Shown piece by piece: positions 7,540 through 16,425 of a stretch of 54,538 bases of DNA (position 1 is the first letter of the stretch; each line of letters opens with the position of its first letter). The notes beneath the pieces were generated by a model. That model was not told the origin of the DNA. It worked only from the letters and a program-made list of their open reading frames with translations, and searched no databases. Made by a program: the position numbers and the translations under genes. The stretch comes from Janthinobacterium violaceinigrum (GTDB lineage Bacteria > Pseudomonadota > Gammaproteobacteria > Burkholderiales > Burkholderiaceae_D): assembly GCF_009208555.1 (NCBI RefSeq), contig NZ_WFLI01000040.1:1-54538 (forward strand). Reading direction: 5' to 3'.

Positions 7540-8734
7540 CGCCGTCTGCTCCTGGCGTCGCTGCCGGCGGCTCTTCCGCGTCCGGCTTGCCGGCAATGCT
7601 CAGCGACGACAATGGCCAGCCGGCCGCGCCCAGCGACGCTTCCAGCTGCGGGGCATGCTGGCGCAAGGTGTCGGCGCTGCCTTCGCTGCCCGCCTGCAGC
7701 TGGATGTGCACGCGGCCACCCTGCAAGACCACGTGCGCGACCAGGTCGCCCAGCAGGGGAAACTGGAAGCGCACGTTGCTGCGCCAGGCCGTCGCTTCCT
7801 CGTCGCCGTCGCGGCCATCGTGCTGCTGGCTTTCCGGCGCATCCTTGCTGATATCCCACTGCATCTTCTGGCCAGGCCAGGCTTCGCCCTGCCATTGCAC
7901 GCGCGCCTGTTCGTGCGTGTGCAGCTGCAAATTGATCAGCTGCGCCGAGGCCAGGTCGGTGCCTGTCCTGGCCGTTTCGCTTGCCTGGGGCTTTTGCATC
8001 TGCGGTTCCAGCAGCAGCGAGGCCAGCGGCCGCTTGCCTTCGGCCCATTCCGCCACATGCGATTCATAGAACAGGCCGCTGCTGCCCACTGCCTCGTGCA
8101 GCTTCTGCGCCACCTGGGCGGGATTGGCGCCCGGCGTGGCCATCAGCGGCGTCTTGCCGACCAGCGCCAGGGGCGCGCCGGGCACGCTTTCCGCTTGGCT
8201 CAGCACGCTGCTGATGGCGCGCGCGGTGATGCTCAGCTCGGGCGCGGGCGTGTCGCCTGCCAGGGCGGGCAATAAATTGGCTGGAGTCAGTGGGGCGCGG
8301 CTGAGCAGGGTGGCGGCCGTGCTGCTGGCGCGCGTGCCCGCCTGGGCGGCGCCGGCCTGGGGGCCGCGGGTCTCGGCGGCGCCGGGTTCGGCTTCCGCGT
8401 CCGCATACGTGAGCAGGGGACTGGCGGCCTGGTCGCGGTTGTTGCCGATTTGAAAAGAGGGGCGGGGATTGATGCCGATCAAGGTCAGCGGGATTTCCGT
8501 GCCCGGCTGGGCACCGGCCGGCAGCTGCATGCGGGCCGGCGTGCCGGCCACGCGCACCAGGTAGCTGCCGTCGCCCATGCGGGCCAGCACCTGTCCCTGC
8601 ATGGATTTGCCGATCAGCCCCTGCAGCGAGCGCTGGAACTCGGCCTGGCGCGGGTCGGCGACGGTGTCGGCCGGGCGCGTGCCCTTGATCGGGGTCAAGG
8701 GCGTCATGCCGATTGCATCCATCTTCGGCAACAT
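7532..8734 (-). CDS. Second FliK-like hook-length control protein
   Basis: The 400-residue product has a low-complexity Ala/Pro-rich middle and a C-terminal Flg_hook-type domain at about residues 285-390 (NVRFQFPLLGDLVAHVVLQG, then VHIQLQAGSEGSADTLRQH). That domain is the part of FliK that contacts FlhB. The start at 8734 (MLPKMDAIG) is preferred over in-frame upstream codons because it lies 17 bp past fliT and follows a G-rich stretch. Together with the fliK at the left edge this makes two FliK-like proteins in one cluster. It pairs with the overlapping FlhB-like gene. Confidence 0.85.
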   Translation of the reverse strand: MLPKMDAIGMTPLTPIKGTRPADTVADPRQAEFQRSLQGLIGKSMQGQVLARMGDGSYLVRVAGTPARMQLPAGAQPGTEIPLTLIGINPRPSFQIGNNRDQAASPLLTYADAEAEPGAAETRGPQAGAAQAGTRASSTAATLLSRAPLTPANLLPALAGDTPAPELSITARAISSVLSQAESVPGAPLALVGKTPLMATPGANPAQVAQKLHEAVGSSGLFYESHVAEWAEGKRPLASLLLEPQMQKPQASETARTGTDLASAQLINLQLHTHEQARVQWQGEAWPGQKMQWDISKDAPESQQHDGRDGDEEATAWRSNVRFQFPLLGDLVAHVVLQGGRVHIQLQAGSEGSADTLRQHAPQLEASLGAAGWPLSSLSIAGKPDAEEPPAATPGADGDA

Positions 8735-8751
8735 GGCGCCCCCGTGTGTGT

Positions 8752-9078
8752 TTACGCGCCGTAGGCGTTGGCCAGGCGCCGCTCGGTACCGGTGCTGTTG
8801 ATCAGTTTGGACAACTGCGCCATCCACGGCATGGTCAGGTCGCGGATCTTGCGGTCGTCTTCCAGGATCTGCTTGATCAGGGCAACCTTGCGCAAGCGGC
8901 CGGCGCTTTCCAGCACGACTTTTTCTTCATTCGCCTTCAGCGCGGCCACATGCGTGCTGATGCGCTGTTCCAGCTCTTCCAGCGCGTCCCAGTCGGCGTT
9001 GGTGGCGGCGGTGACCATCTGGCCCGTCAGGGTCTGCATGGCTTCGTAGGTGGTCAGGACTTCTTGATTCGTCATCAT
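8752..9078 (-). CDS. fliT: Flagellar export chaperone FliT
   Basis: The 108-residue all-helical protein (MMTNQEVLTTYEAMQTLTGQ at its start) fits FliT, the cytoplasmic chaperone of the filament cap protein FliD. In enteric bacteria FliT also inhibits FlhDC. The product begins with two adjacent Met codons, so the start may be 9078 or 9075. The gene starts 3 bp after the fliS stop codon and lies in the order fliD-fliS-fliT, which supports the assignment even though FliT sequences are weakly conserved. Confidence 0.85.
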   Translation of the reverse strand: MMTNQEVLTTYEAMQTLTGQMVTAATNADWDALEELEQRISTHVAALKANEEKVVLESAGRLRKVALIKQILEDDRKIRDLTMPWMAQLSKLINSTGTERRLANAYGA

Positions 9079-9081
9079 GGG

Positions 9082-9528
9082 TCAGGCGCTCGCAAGGCTG
9101 GGCATACGTTTCAAATCGGCGCCAGGCATGGCGGCGGGGGTGGCGCCTATGGCGTTCCACGTTTCGCGCAGGTCGGTCAGCAGGCGCTGCACTTCTTCCA
9201 GCATGCCAAGATCGTTGCGGATATTGGCCGCCAGCAGACGCGCGCTCATGTATTCATACAGGGCGTCGAGGCCTTCGGCGATCTGGCCGCCCGCTTCCTT
9301 GTCCAGGCTGGCGCGCAAGCCATTGTCGATGATCTGGATGGCTTTCGAGATGGACTTGCCTTTTTCCGGCACATTGCCCGATTTCATGTGCACTTGCGCG
9401 CTGAGCACGGCCACCAGGGCACCGTCGTACAGCATCACGATCAGCTTGTGCGGCGAGGCCGAGACGATGCCCGTTTCCAGGCCGACCTTGGCGTAGGCAT
9501 TGACGCCGCGTTGTTGGGTTCCAAACAT
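9082..9528 (-). CDS. fliS: Flagellin export chaperone FliS
   Basis: The 148-residue helical-bundle protein carries the family hallmarks: YAKVGLETGIVSASPHKLIV near the N-terminus, then LYDGAL, and KAIQIIDNGLRASLD. FliS binds the C-terminal helices of flagellin, preventing premature polymerisation and delivering it to FlhA. The gene lies 22 bp after fliD and directly before fliT. The length is at the upper end for the family (about 125-150). Confidence 0.96.
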   Translation of the reverse strand: MFGTQQRGVNAYAKVGLETGIVSASPHKLIVMLYDGALVAVLSAQVHMKSGNVPEKGKSISKAIQIIDNGLRASLDKEAGGQIAEGLDALYEYMSARLLAANIRNDLGMLEEVQRLLTDLRETWNAIGATPAAMPGADLKRMPSLASA

Positions 9529-9550
9529 TTAATTCTCCTGATGATTGGGC

Positions 9551-12232
9551 TTAACGGTTGGCGGCGATGGCGGCCAGCTGCTGGGTCAAATAGGTTTGCA
9601 TGCCCTGCAATTTATTCAGGGACACGTCCAGACGCGAGTACTGGGCGCGGTAGCGCGCCTCGATGTCCGTCAGCTTCTCGCTGAACTTGTCGCGCTGCGT
9701 GGCAATGTTCTTGATCGTTTCGTTCAGGCCCTTGGAGCGGTTGGTGATCATGCCGTCCGTGCCGAGGAAGGAGGTGGCCAGGTTGTTCAACTGATATGCA
9801 TAGCCCTGCGAGAAGCTGACGGTGCCGCGCGAACCCGTGGTGCCGCCCGTGACTTCAATCTTCAAGCCATCGGCTGGCGAGCCGGCGGCGCCCGTCAGGG
9901 TCTGGCCCGAGCCGATCACCGGTTGTCCGCCCAGGGTGCCGGCCACGTCTGTGCCCTTGACGGGCGTGGATGCGCCGAACAGGGCGGTTGGCGCCGTGCC
10001 CGTGCCGCTGCTGATGGCAATATTCGACACGGAGCCGTAGCGGCTCGATGCCAGCACCAGCTTGCCCGTGCCATCGATGGAGGCAGACACGGTGGAGCCG
10101 GCGTCGGAAAAGGACTTCACGCCGTTGATCGAGGACTGGATCAGCGAAGCCATCTGCGCGGGCGTGTACGTACCGGCAGGAATGACGACCTGGGCCGTGT
10201 TCTTGGCAGCGCTGGGTTCGGTATCGTTGAGCGTGATGCTCCACGTGGTGTCGCTGGCAATCGTCGTGCTGGCGGGCATGACGGCGGCCGAGGTGATCGA
10301 CCCCTGGCTGGCCATCGTGGTGATCGTCAATTCATAGCTGCCCGGCTTGGTGGCGGCCGTCGAGCTGGTAAACGATACGTTGCTGTCGGTGGCCTTGCCC
10401 AGTGCGGAAAACAGGCCGGCGATGTCCGTGAAGTTGGCGCTGATGGCCTTGTCGAGCTTGCTGCTGTCCAGCGCCAGGCTGCCGTCCTTCTGGAACGAGA
10501 TGCCGACCTGGCTTAGGGTGCTCAGATTGCTGTTCAAGCCGGTAATGGGCGCGCCCAGCTGCCTGCGCAGCTGGCTCTGGATCGATTGCGCCGTCGAATC
10601 GCCCAGCAGGACGCCGCCCTTCTTGGTCTCCGGGTCATAGGCCGTCATCTTGGCCATGGCCGTATTCAGGTCGTTATACGCCTTGACGAAGGCATTGATG
10701 CTGGTCTTGACGGTGGAGGTATCTTTCTGCACCGACAAGCTGGTACTGCCGACCTTGGCAATGCCCAGGGTCACGCCTTCGATGGCCGTATCGACGCTGT
10801 TGGAGGCGCTGGTAATGGCGATGCCGTTGACGCTGAAGTTCGTGTTTTGCGCGGCGCTGTTCTGCTTCAGATTTTGCGTGCCGCCCGCATCGTACGACAA
10901 CAGATCGTTCAGGGCGCTGTCCGGGGGCAGGCCGTCGCTGCCGCTCAGCGATATCTTCATGGACGAGTTGGCGCCCGTCTTCGATGAACTCAATACCAGG
11001 TGATACGGTTTGTCCGTGCCGTCCGAGACGATGCTGGCCGTCACGCCCAGGCCCGCGTTATTGATGGCGTCGCGGATGCCTTGCAAGCTATTGTTGGTGG
11101 CGTCGATCACCACCGTGCCCGTCGCCTGCGTGCCATCCTGGGTAAAGTTGGTGTTCATGTAGGCACCACCGGAGCCTGCCGTCAGTCCGGCGGCGGCCGG
11201 ATTGCTGCCGGCGATGGTGATGGGACTGGCATTGCTCGAAGCGAGGTTGATGGTGCTGGTGAGCGTCACGTTCGAGCCGTCATTGACCGAGTTCGAGGCA
11301 TGGCCGATGCCGCCCTTGACGGAGCCCGTCACCACTTCTTCGATGTTCAGGTTGGAACCGTCGGCGCGCGTAAACTTCAGGGTGCCGTCGGCGGCCTTGC
11401 CCGTGACGGTAATGTTGGCCGCGGCCAGCGCGTTCGAGACGGCATTCGGGCCTTCCAGCGTCGTGTCGAGCGAGGCGGCCGTGATGCCGGCGCCTGCGGC
11501 GACGCCGTTACCCTGGGTGACGATATCGATGCCGCCCACCGACAGTGAATAGGTGCCGTCCGCGCCCGTTTCGATATTGCCGAAGCCGCTGAACATGGTG
11601 GCGCTGCTCGACGTCGGCTGGGCCGTGGCCGTCACGCCCGTGGTGCTGCTCTTGGCGTTGATGGCGTCCGCCAGCGCGCGCGCGCTCTTGGTGCTGGCGT
11701 CGGTGGGGATGGCGGTGCCGTTGAGTATCAGGGAGCCGTTGCTGATGCCGGTCTGCGCCGTGGTGGCGCCCAGGGCAGTGCCGCTCAGGCCGAAGGTGCC
11801 GCCCGCGAGCGAGCCCAGCTGGAACGAGATCGTCGTCTTGCTGCCCAGGCCGATGGTCGACAGCTTGCTGGCCATGCCGCCCGACATCAGGGTCTGCGAC
11901 TGGGCCAGCTGGGTGACATTGATATTGTAGTTGCCGGCCACGGCCTTGGCGCCGGCGCTGGCCGTCAGCACGAGGGGATCGGCGGGCGTGGCGCTGACGG
12001 CGCGGAAGTTATTGGTGTTGGACAGGGCGGACAGCGAACTCTGGAAGGTGCTGACGGCGCCGCTCAAGGTGCCCATCGCACTGAGCTTGGCCTGGTAGGA
12101 GGCCGTTTTCTTGTCAAAAGTACCCAGTGGGGCCGCTTCGGCCGTCATCAGCTTGTCGATGATGGCATTCACATCCAGGCCGCTGGCGCCAGCGCCGATG
12201 CCGATGGATGAAAGGGTAGGTGTGATGGCCAC
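9551..12232 (-). CDS. fliD: Flagellar filament cap protein FliD (unusually long)
   Basis: FliD forms the pentameric cap that guides flagellin assembly. The N-terminal FliD_N domain (about residues 8-105) and the C-terminal helical domain are clear; the latter contains GLNETIKNIATQRDKFSEKL, DIEARYRAQYSRLD and LQGMQTYLTQQLAAIAANR. At 893 residues it is much longer than common FliD proteins (about 450-680). The extra length is Ser/Thr/Ala/Gly-rich and resembles flagellin_IN-type repeats in the exposed middle. The start is a GTG at 12232 with AGGAG six bases before it. A FliA promoter lies at 12266-12292. It is the first gene of the fliD-S-T-fliK2-flhB2-ycgR operon. Confidence 0.95.
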   Translation of the reverse strand: MAITPTLSSIGIGAGASGLDVNAIIDKLMTAEAAPLGTFDKKTASYQAKLSAMGTLSGAVSTFQSSLSALSNTNNFRAVSATPADPLVLTASAGAKAVAGNYNINVTQLAQSQTLMSGGMASKLSTIGLGSKTTISFQLGSLAGGTFGLSGTALGATTAQTGISNGSLILNGTAIPTDASTKSARALADAINAKSSTTGVTATAQPTSSSATMFSGFGNIETGADGTYSLSVGGIDIVTQGNGVAAGAGITAASLDTTLEGPNAVSNALAAANITVTGKAADGTLKFTRADGSNLNIEEVVTGSVKGGIGHASNSVNDGSNVTLTSTINLASSNASPITIAGSNPAAAGLTAGSGGAYMNTNFTQDGTQATGTVVIDATNNSLQGIRDAINNAGLGVTASIVSDGTDKPYHLVLSSSKTGANSSMKISLSGSDGLPPDSALNDLLSYDAGGTQNLKQNSAAQNTNFSVNGIAITSASNSVDTAIEGVTLGIAKVGSTSLSVQKDTSTVKTSINAFVKAYNDLNTAMAKMTAYDPETKKGGVLLGDSTAQSIQSQLRRQLGAPITGLNSNLSTLSQVGISFQKDGSLALDSSKLDKAISANFTDIAGLFSALGKATDSNVSFTSSTAATKPGSYELTITTMASQGSITSAAVMPASTTIASDTTWSITLNDTEPSAAKNTAQVVIPAGTYTPAQMASLIQSSINGVKSFSDAGSTVSASIDGTGKLVLASSRYGSVSNIAISSGTGTAPTALFGASTPVKGTDVAGTLGGQPVIGSGQTLTGAAGSPADGLKIEVTGGTTGSRGTVSFSQGYAYQLNNLATSFLGTDGMITNRSKGLNETIKNIATQRDKFSEKLTDIEARYRAQYSRLDVSLNKLQGMQTYLTQQLAAIAANR

Positions 12233-12265
12233 TGAATACTCCTAGGAAAACGCTAATATAAGCTG

Positions 12266-12292
12266 TTATCGGCAGAATCAATCAGGACTTGA
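12266..12292 (-). promoter_or_regulatory. FliA (sigma-28) promoter of fliD operon
   Basis: Read on the minus strand, a TCAAGTCC element (12285-12292) is followed after 11 nt by GCCGATAA (12266-12273). The latter is an exact match to the FliA -10 consensus, and the spacing also matches. Transcription would begin about 25 nt before the fliD GTG start. Confidence 0.85.
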
Positions 12293-12375
12293 GAGGGGGA
12301 TTTACCGCGCTGTTTTCAGCGGGCGTAAAAATTCGGGGAAGAAGCAGACGATTATTGCCTAGATTGCAATGAAAA

Positions 12376-12408
12376 ACGGGGCCGGATAGCCAGGCTACCG
12401 GACCCCGT
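12376..12408 (-). terminator. Rho-independent terminator after flaG
   Basis: On the minus strand ACGGGGTCCGGTAGCC pairs with a near-complementary TATCCGGCCCCGT, with one mismatch, and is followed by TTTTC. It lies 55 bp past the flaG stop codon and insulates fliC-flaG from the fliD promoter. Confidence 0.8.
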
Positions 12409-12462
12409 GGTCATGCCGATGCGTATTGCCACGATGCTGCACGTCCGTGGGCAAGGCCATCG

Positions 12463-12834
12463 CTATGCGCTTTGCCTGATCAGCGAACCTTTGGCCGAGT
12501 CAAAGGTCTTGGACAATTCCAGGGCTTCCTTGGTGGGAATCTGGCGCAGTACTTCCTTGGTTTCCTGGTCGATGACCTTGACCACCGTGCGCTGGCTGTC
12601 TTCGTCGATGGAAAATTCCAGGCCTTGCGTTTTCATTTGCGACGACTGGTTCAGGTCCGATACCGCCTTGTCCAGCTGTTCGCGGCTGGGCTCCCGGCTG
12701 GCTTGCTGTGATGCAACCGTGCCGTTTTCCGTGGCAGCGCGTGGCGCTGCCGGGCGCGCCGCTGGCGTGTCCGCAGACGCATAACTCTTGTCTATCCGGG
12801 CCGCGGAGGCGGCCGCTATCGTGTCGATAGTCAT
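12463..12834 (-). CDS. flaG: FlaG family flagellar protein
   Basis: The 123-residue protein has an Ala/Arg-rich variable first half and the conserved FlaG core in the second: LDKAVSDLNQ, LEFSIDEDSQRTVVKVIDQE, EVLRQIPTKEAL. FlaG proteins affect filament length in several genera, but the mechanism is not settled. The start at 12834 is preceded by AGGAGAG four bases before the ATG. It sits between fliC and fliD, its usual place, flanked by a terminator on each side, so it probably has its own weak promoter or depends on fliC read-through. Confidence 0.92.
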   Translation of the reverse strand: MTIDTIAAASAARIDKSYASADTPAARPAAPRAATENGTVASQQASREPSREQLDKAVSDLNQSSQMKTQGLEFSIDEDSQRTVVKVIDQETKEVLRQIPTKEALELSKTFDSAKGSLIRQSA

Positions 12835-12852
12835 GGTGCTCTCCTAGTGAAA

Positions 12853-12884
12853 ATTCCCCTGCCGAAAAAATCCGGCAGGGGAAT
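12853..12884 (-). terminator. Rho-independent terminator after fliC
   Basis: A perfect 12-bp stem, ATTCCCCTGCCG (12853-12864) with CGGCAGGGGAAT (12873-12884), encloses an 8-nt loop. On the minus strand it is followed by TTTTC. It starts 35 bp past the fliC stop codon and should end most flagellin transcripts. Confidence 0.9.
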
Positions 12885-12918
12885 CAGGGTCCTACGCTGT
12901 TGCCTGACTAATCGGAGA

Positions 12919-14412
12919 TTAGCCGCGCAGCAGGCTCAGGACGCCGTTTGGCAGCGAGTTCGCTTGCGCCAGCATGGCCGTACCAGCTTGTTGCAGGATC
13001 TGGCCGCGGGTCATGTTGGCCGTTTCCGATGCAAAGTCGGTATCGACGATGCGGCTGCGCGATGCGGACAGGTTTTCCGTGGTCGATTGCAGGTTCGAAA
13101 TCGCCGACGAGAAGCGCGATTGCAAAGCGCCGTACTGGGCGCGTTGGCCGTTGACCGTTGCCAGTGCTGCATCGGCAATTTTCAGTGCCAGCTGTGCACC
13201 GTCAAACGTCGTCACGTCCAGGGTCGACACGGAGTTCAGGGTCGAACCTTGCGCTGTCGCTTGACCAACTTTCAGGCCGGTAGGGGTATTTTCCGTTACC
13301 GAGAAGCTGTTTTGCGAGTCGAAAGTCACGCGACCGTTGACCGTGGCAGCATCGGCTGCGGTGATGATCGACTGGGCCGCTGCTTGCACCTTGCCGTCGG
13401 CCTTGTAGCCATCGACGTCGAACTTGACGTTGGCCGTCGTGCCTTGCGTCAGGTTGATGTTCTCGCCCGATGCATTGGTCAGCTTCATGCCCTTGTTGAC
13501 GCTGTCGTACTGGGCGGTCACGCCGGTCTTTGCCGTTTGGGCATTGATGGCATTGATGCCTGCTGCGTAGTCGGCTGCAGTCGATGCCGTGCCGCTGACG
13601 GCGAACGACACGGTGACAGGCGCCGTGCTTGGGTTGTCCGAACTGATGGCGAACGAATACGATTCAGCACCCAGGTTCAGGTTGACGTCCGTTTGTGCCG
13701 AAGCGGTCACGCCCGTTTTTGCCGTTTGGCTGTTGATGTCGGCGGCAACGGATTTGGCCGTGCTGCCTTTGACGCCGGCGGCGGCTGCCGTCGTGTCGAC
13801 GGTGGCGGTGCCGATAGAGCCGGAAATCGTGAGCTTACCGACAACAGCATTACCCAGCGCATCTTTCTTGACAGCCGATGCATCGTTGGCGATACGGTTG
13901 TTACCGTAGGTGTTGGTCAGGAAGTTCGCGCCGCTGGCGGAAATCAGCTGATTGGCATCTGCGCCGACCTGGAAGTTGGCCGTACCCATGGTGCCGTCCA
14001 GCAGCGCCTGGCCGTTGAACGAGGTGGTTTGGGCGATACGGTTCAACTCCGAACCCAGTTGGCCTACCTCGGTTTGCAGCGCCTGACGGTCGCTCGACGA
14101 GTTGGTGGCGTTCGACGATTGCACGGCCAGTTCGCGGATACGTTGCAGGATGTCGCCCGAGCTTGCCAACGCGCCTTCGGCCGTTTGAGCCAGCGAGACG
14201 CCGTCGTTTGCATTGCGGGTGGCTTGCGTCATGCCGCGGATTTGCGACGTCATACGGTCGGAAATTGCCAGGCCGGCGGCGTCGTCCTTGGCGCTGTTGA
14301 TGCGCATACCGGAGGACAGGCGTTGCAGTGAGGTGCTCAGGGCCGACTGCGAGGTCGACAGGTTGCGTTGCGAATTCAGGGACGAGATATTGGTATTAAT
14401 TACTGCAGCCAT
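12919..14412 (-). CDS. fliC: Flagellin FliC
   Basis: The 497-residue filament subunit shows the classic flagellin layout. The conserved N-terminal D0/D1 segment begins MAAVINTNISSLNSQRNL and contains LSSGMRINSAKDDAAGLAI. The variable Ala/Thr/Ser-rich central D2/D3 region spans roughly 180-390. The conserved C-terminal D1/D0 contains SRIVDTDFASETANMTRGQI and ends SLPNGVLSLLRG. A GGAG ribosome site lies 7 nt before the ATG. It is expressed from a FliA promoter about 120 bp upstream and ends at the hairpin at 12853-12884. It is the only flagellin gene in the window. Confidence 0.98.
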   Translation of the reverse strand: MAAVINTNISSLNSQRNLSTSQSALSTSLQRLSSGMRINSAKDDAAGLAISDRMTSQIRGMTQATRNANDGVSLAQTAEGALASSGDILQRIRELAVQSSNATNSSSDRQALQTEVGQLGSELNRIAQTTSFNGQALLDGTMGTANFQVGADANQLISASGANFLTNTYGNNRIANDASAVKKDALGNAVVGKLTISGSIGTATVDTTAAAAGVKGSTAKSVAADINSQTAKTGVTASAQTDVNLNLGAESYSFAISSDNPSTAPVTVSFAVSGTASTAADYAAGINAINAQTAKTGVTAQYDSVNKGMKLTNASGENINLTQGTTANVKFDVDGYKADGKVQAAAQSIITAADAATVNGRVTFDSQNSFSVTENTPTGLKVGQATAQGSTLNSVSTLDVTTFDGAQLALKIADAALATVNGQRAQYGALQSRFSSAISNLQSTTENLSASRSRIVDTDFASETANMTRGQILQQAGTAMLAQANSLPNGVLSLLRG

Positions 14413-14528
14413 GATGTTTCTCCAAACAGGTACTACATTGCGCTATGTGCTAGTCACTTTGGCCTGCCCCGCTGTTCCGGGACAATCAAGCCGCTGTTGT
14501 TTAGGGTAACGGTTGCTCTGCGGGAAAA

Positions 14529-14556
14529 TTTATGGCGAAAAACGCTTTAAATTTTA
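14529..14556 (-). promoter_or_regulatory. Probable FliA (sigma-28) promoter of fliC
   Basis: On the minus strand TAAAATTT (14549-14556), 12 nt, then GCCATAAA (14529-14536) resembles the FliA consensus TAAAGTTT-N11-GCCGATAA. The spacer is one base longer than consensus and the -10 is imperfect. The predicted leader is about 110 nt. Confidence 0.7.
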
Positions 14557-14700
14557 ATTTTCAGCCCTTCAGTTTGCGGCTGGCCGCGCGCTAAGCGACA
14601 TGATTTAAAGAAACTTGAGGGTAAAAATAGTTTTATTTTTATATGCTGCGCAGGCTGAGGCGCTGCAGGAGGGGGAGGGGTTGTTGTTTTTTTTGCCATG

Positions 14701-14734
14701 AAAAATGCCGTCCGGCCGGTTGGCGGGACGGCAT
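14701..14734 (-). terminator. Rho-independent terminator after the diguanylate cyclase gene
   Basis: On the minus strand ATGCCGTCC (14726-14734 region) pairs perfectly with GGACGGCAT (14705-14713 region) around a 12-nt loop that can itself pair partly, followed by TTTTT-like sequence. It lies 20 bp past the stop codon at 14754. Confidence 0.8.
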
Positions 14735-14753
14735 GGCGTGAAGCGGGTCGGGT

Positions 14754-16397
14754 CTAATCGGCCACCACCACGCGGTTCTTGCCCGTCTGCTTGGCCTGGT
14801 ACATGGCGCGGTCGGCGCGTTTGACCAGTTCGGCCTGGTCTTCGTTGGGCAGGCGCAGGGCCACGCCGGCGGAAAAGGTGATCAGGACCTTTTCGTTGTC
14901 GTGCAGGAAGAAATGCCGGGTCAGCTCGCGCTGCAAGCGCGTCATCGTCGACGAGGCTGCCTCGACTGTCGTTTCCGGCAGCAGGATGAGGAATTCCTCG
15001 CCGCCGAAGCGGGCGATGACGTCCATCGAGCGCAGGGTTTCCTTGACGATCTTCACCAGGTGTTTCAAGGCGGCATCGCCGGCCAGGTGGCCATAGGTAT
15101 CGTTCAGGCGCTTGAAATCGTCCAGGTCCAGCATGGCGATGCACAGGGGCGTGCCGCGGCGGTCGGAACGGGCCGTCTCGCGCTCGAACACGTCGTCCAG
15201 GCCACGGCGGTTCAGGCTGCCCGTCAGCTGGTCTTCGCGCACCAGTTCGCTCATATGCTGGAGCTTGGCTTCCAGGGTGTGGATGCGCTGTTCCGCATCC
15301 TGCACTTCCTGGCGCGCCAGCACCATTTTGTCGCGTGCGCGCAACGCCTCGTTCTGCACCATGCGCGTTTCGCGCAAGACTTCGTCGAGAACGTTGTTCA
15401 GTTCGCTGATGTTTTCCGCCTGGCTGATCTTTTCCGAATAGCCGCCGATCTTTTCGTGGAAGTCGCCCGTGCTGGCGGCCACCTGGCCCAGGCGGTCGAT
15501 GAAGGTCATCATCATGTTCTTGACCGTCAGCTTGACGTCGGACAGGCTGTGCTTGAGCTGGCTCTGCTTGTAGATGACTTCCTTCAGGCTGCGCGTGGCG
15601 TCTTCCAGCGCGCGCTGGTCGAGGGGGCCGGCGATCAGGTTTTGCACGGCGTCGACCTGGCCGCGCAGCCAGCTGTCGTCGTCCAGCAACTGGCTGACGT
15701 TATCCAGCAGCAGCTTGAACAGGCGCAGCAGCAATTCCTGCTGTTCGGCCGTGTCGCCGCTCTTCAGTTCGATCTGGTAGCACAGCTGTTTCAGGCGCAG
15801 GGCCGCTTCGTTCAGCGCTTCTTCCGTATGGGCCTGCTTGATGGCCGCGCCCAGCGATTCGGCTTCTTCCACCAGCGCCGGCGTGCCCGTCAGCAGGGTG
15901 GCGACGGCAAAGCCCAGGGTGCGGCTGAGCAATTCGCGCAGGGTGCGCGTCTGCTCGCCGTCCGGCAGCGGAGGCAATTCGATGCCGCCGCCTTTCTTGA
16001 CCTGTTTTTCCGCCAGTTGCGCCAGCGTGCGCGCATAGCTGTCCCAGTCGCGCGCTTTCAGGGCGCGCTGGAAACGGCGGCCAAAGTCGCCCAGTTCACC
16101 GGCCGATTCGCTCATCTTGACGGCAAACTGCGTCAGGACGTTTTCCGCGCCGCCGTCCGGCGGGGCGCTGGCGGCCAGCACGGCTCCCGGCACGGCCGGG
16201 CTGTCCGCGGCTTCGCTGATGCCCGCGATTTCATTGTAGATGTCGCGGTAGGCGCTGGGCGTGGGGGCGATGCGGCGCGTGGCCAGGCGGCGAAACGCCT
16301 CGCGGGCGATATCGGCCGGGTTCATCGCCGCAGCGGCGGCGGTATTCGTGGCGCCAGCGGGAGCGCTTGCTGGTGAAGAGGGCAATTTACTGGACAT
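14754..16397 (-). CDS. Diguanylate cyclase (GGDEF)
   Basis: The 547-residue cytoplasmic protein makes c-di-GMP from GTP. The C-terminal GGDEF domain (about 385-547) has the active-site loop GGEEF at 465-469. An intact inhibitory I-site RSMD lies at 456-459, exactly five residues before the loop. The N-terminal 370 residues have no membrane segments; the part at about 290-375 is strongly helical (coiled-coil signalling helix). I do not recognise a sensory domain in it. A promoter is visible at 16426-16453 and a terminator at 14701-14734, so it is a single-gene unit. Its location between fliC and a two-component system, with the YcgR receptor nearby, suggests a role in motility control. Confidence 0.95.
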   Translation of the reverse strand: MSSKLPSSPASAPAGATNTAAAAAMNPADIAREAFRRLATRRIAPTPSAYRDIYNEIAGISEAADSPAVPGAVLAASAPPDGGAENVLTQFAVKMSESAGELGDFGRRFQRALKARDWDSYARTLAQLAEKQVKKGGGIELPPLPDGEQTRTLRELLSRTLGFAVATLLTGTPALVEEAESLGAAIKQAHTEEALNEAALRLKQLCYQIELKSGDTAEQQELLLRLFKLLLDNVSQLLDDDSWLRGQVDAVQNLIAGPLDQRALEDATRSLKEVIYKQSQLKHSLSDVKLTVKNMMMTFIDRLGQVAASTGDFHEKIGGYSEKISQAENISELNNVLDEVLRETRMVQNEALRARDKMVLARQEVQDAEQRIHTLEAKLQHMSELVREDQLTGSLNRRGLDDVFERETARSDRRGTPLCIAMLDLDDFKRLNDTYGHLAGDAALKHLVKIVKETLRSMDVIARFGGEEFLILLPETTVEAASSTMTRLQRELTRHFFLHDNEKVLITFSAGVALRLPNEDQAELVKRADRAMYQAKQTGKNRVVVAD

Positions 16398-16425
16398 GTA
16401 GGCACAGCCTTTTTAGATATTTCTA

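Larger units (their letters stand above)
14413..14753. promoter_or_regulatory. fliC leader and promoter region; terminator of the diguanylate cyclase gene
   Basis: This 341-bp gap holds no credible gene. Its left part is the fliC leader. A FliA-type promoter lies at 14529-14556 and the region around it is AT-rich. The right part carries the terminator of the cyclase gene at 14701-14734. No additional structure was recognised at 14560-14700. Confidence 0.7.
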
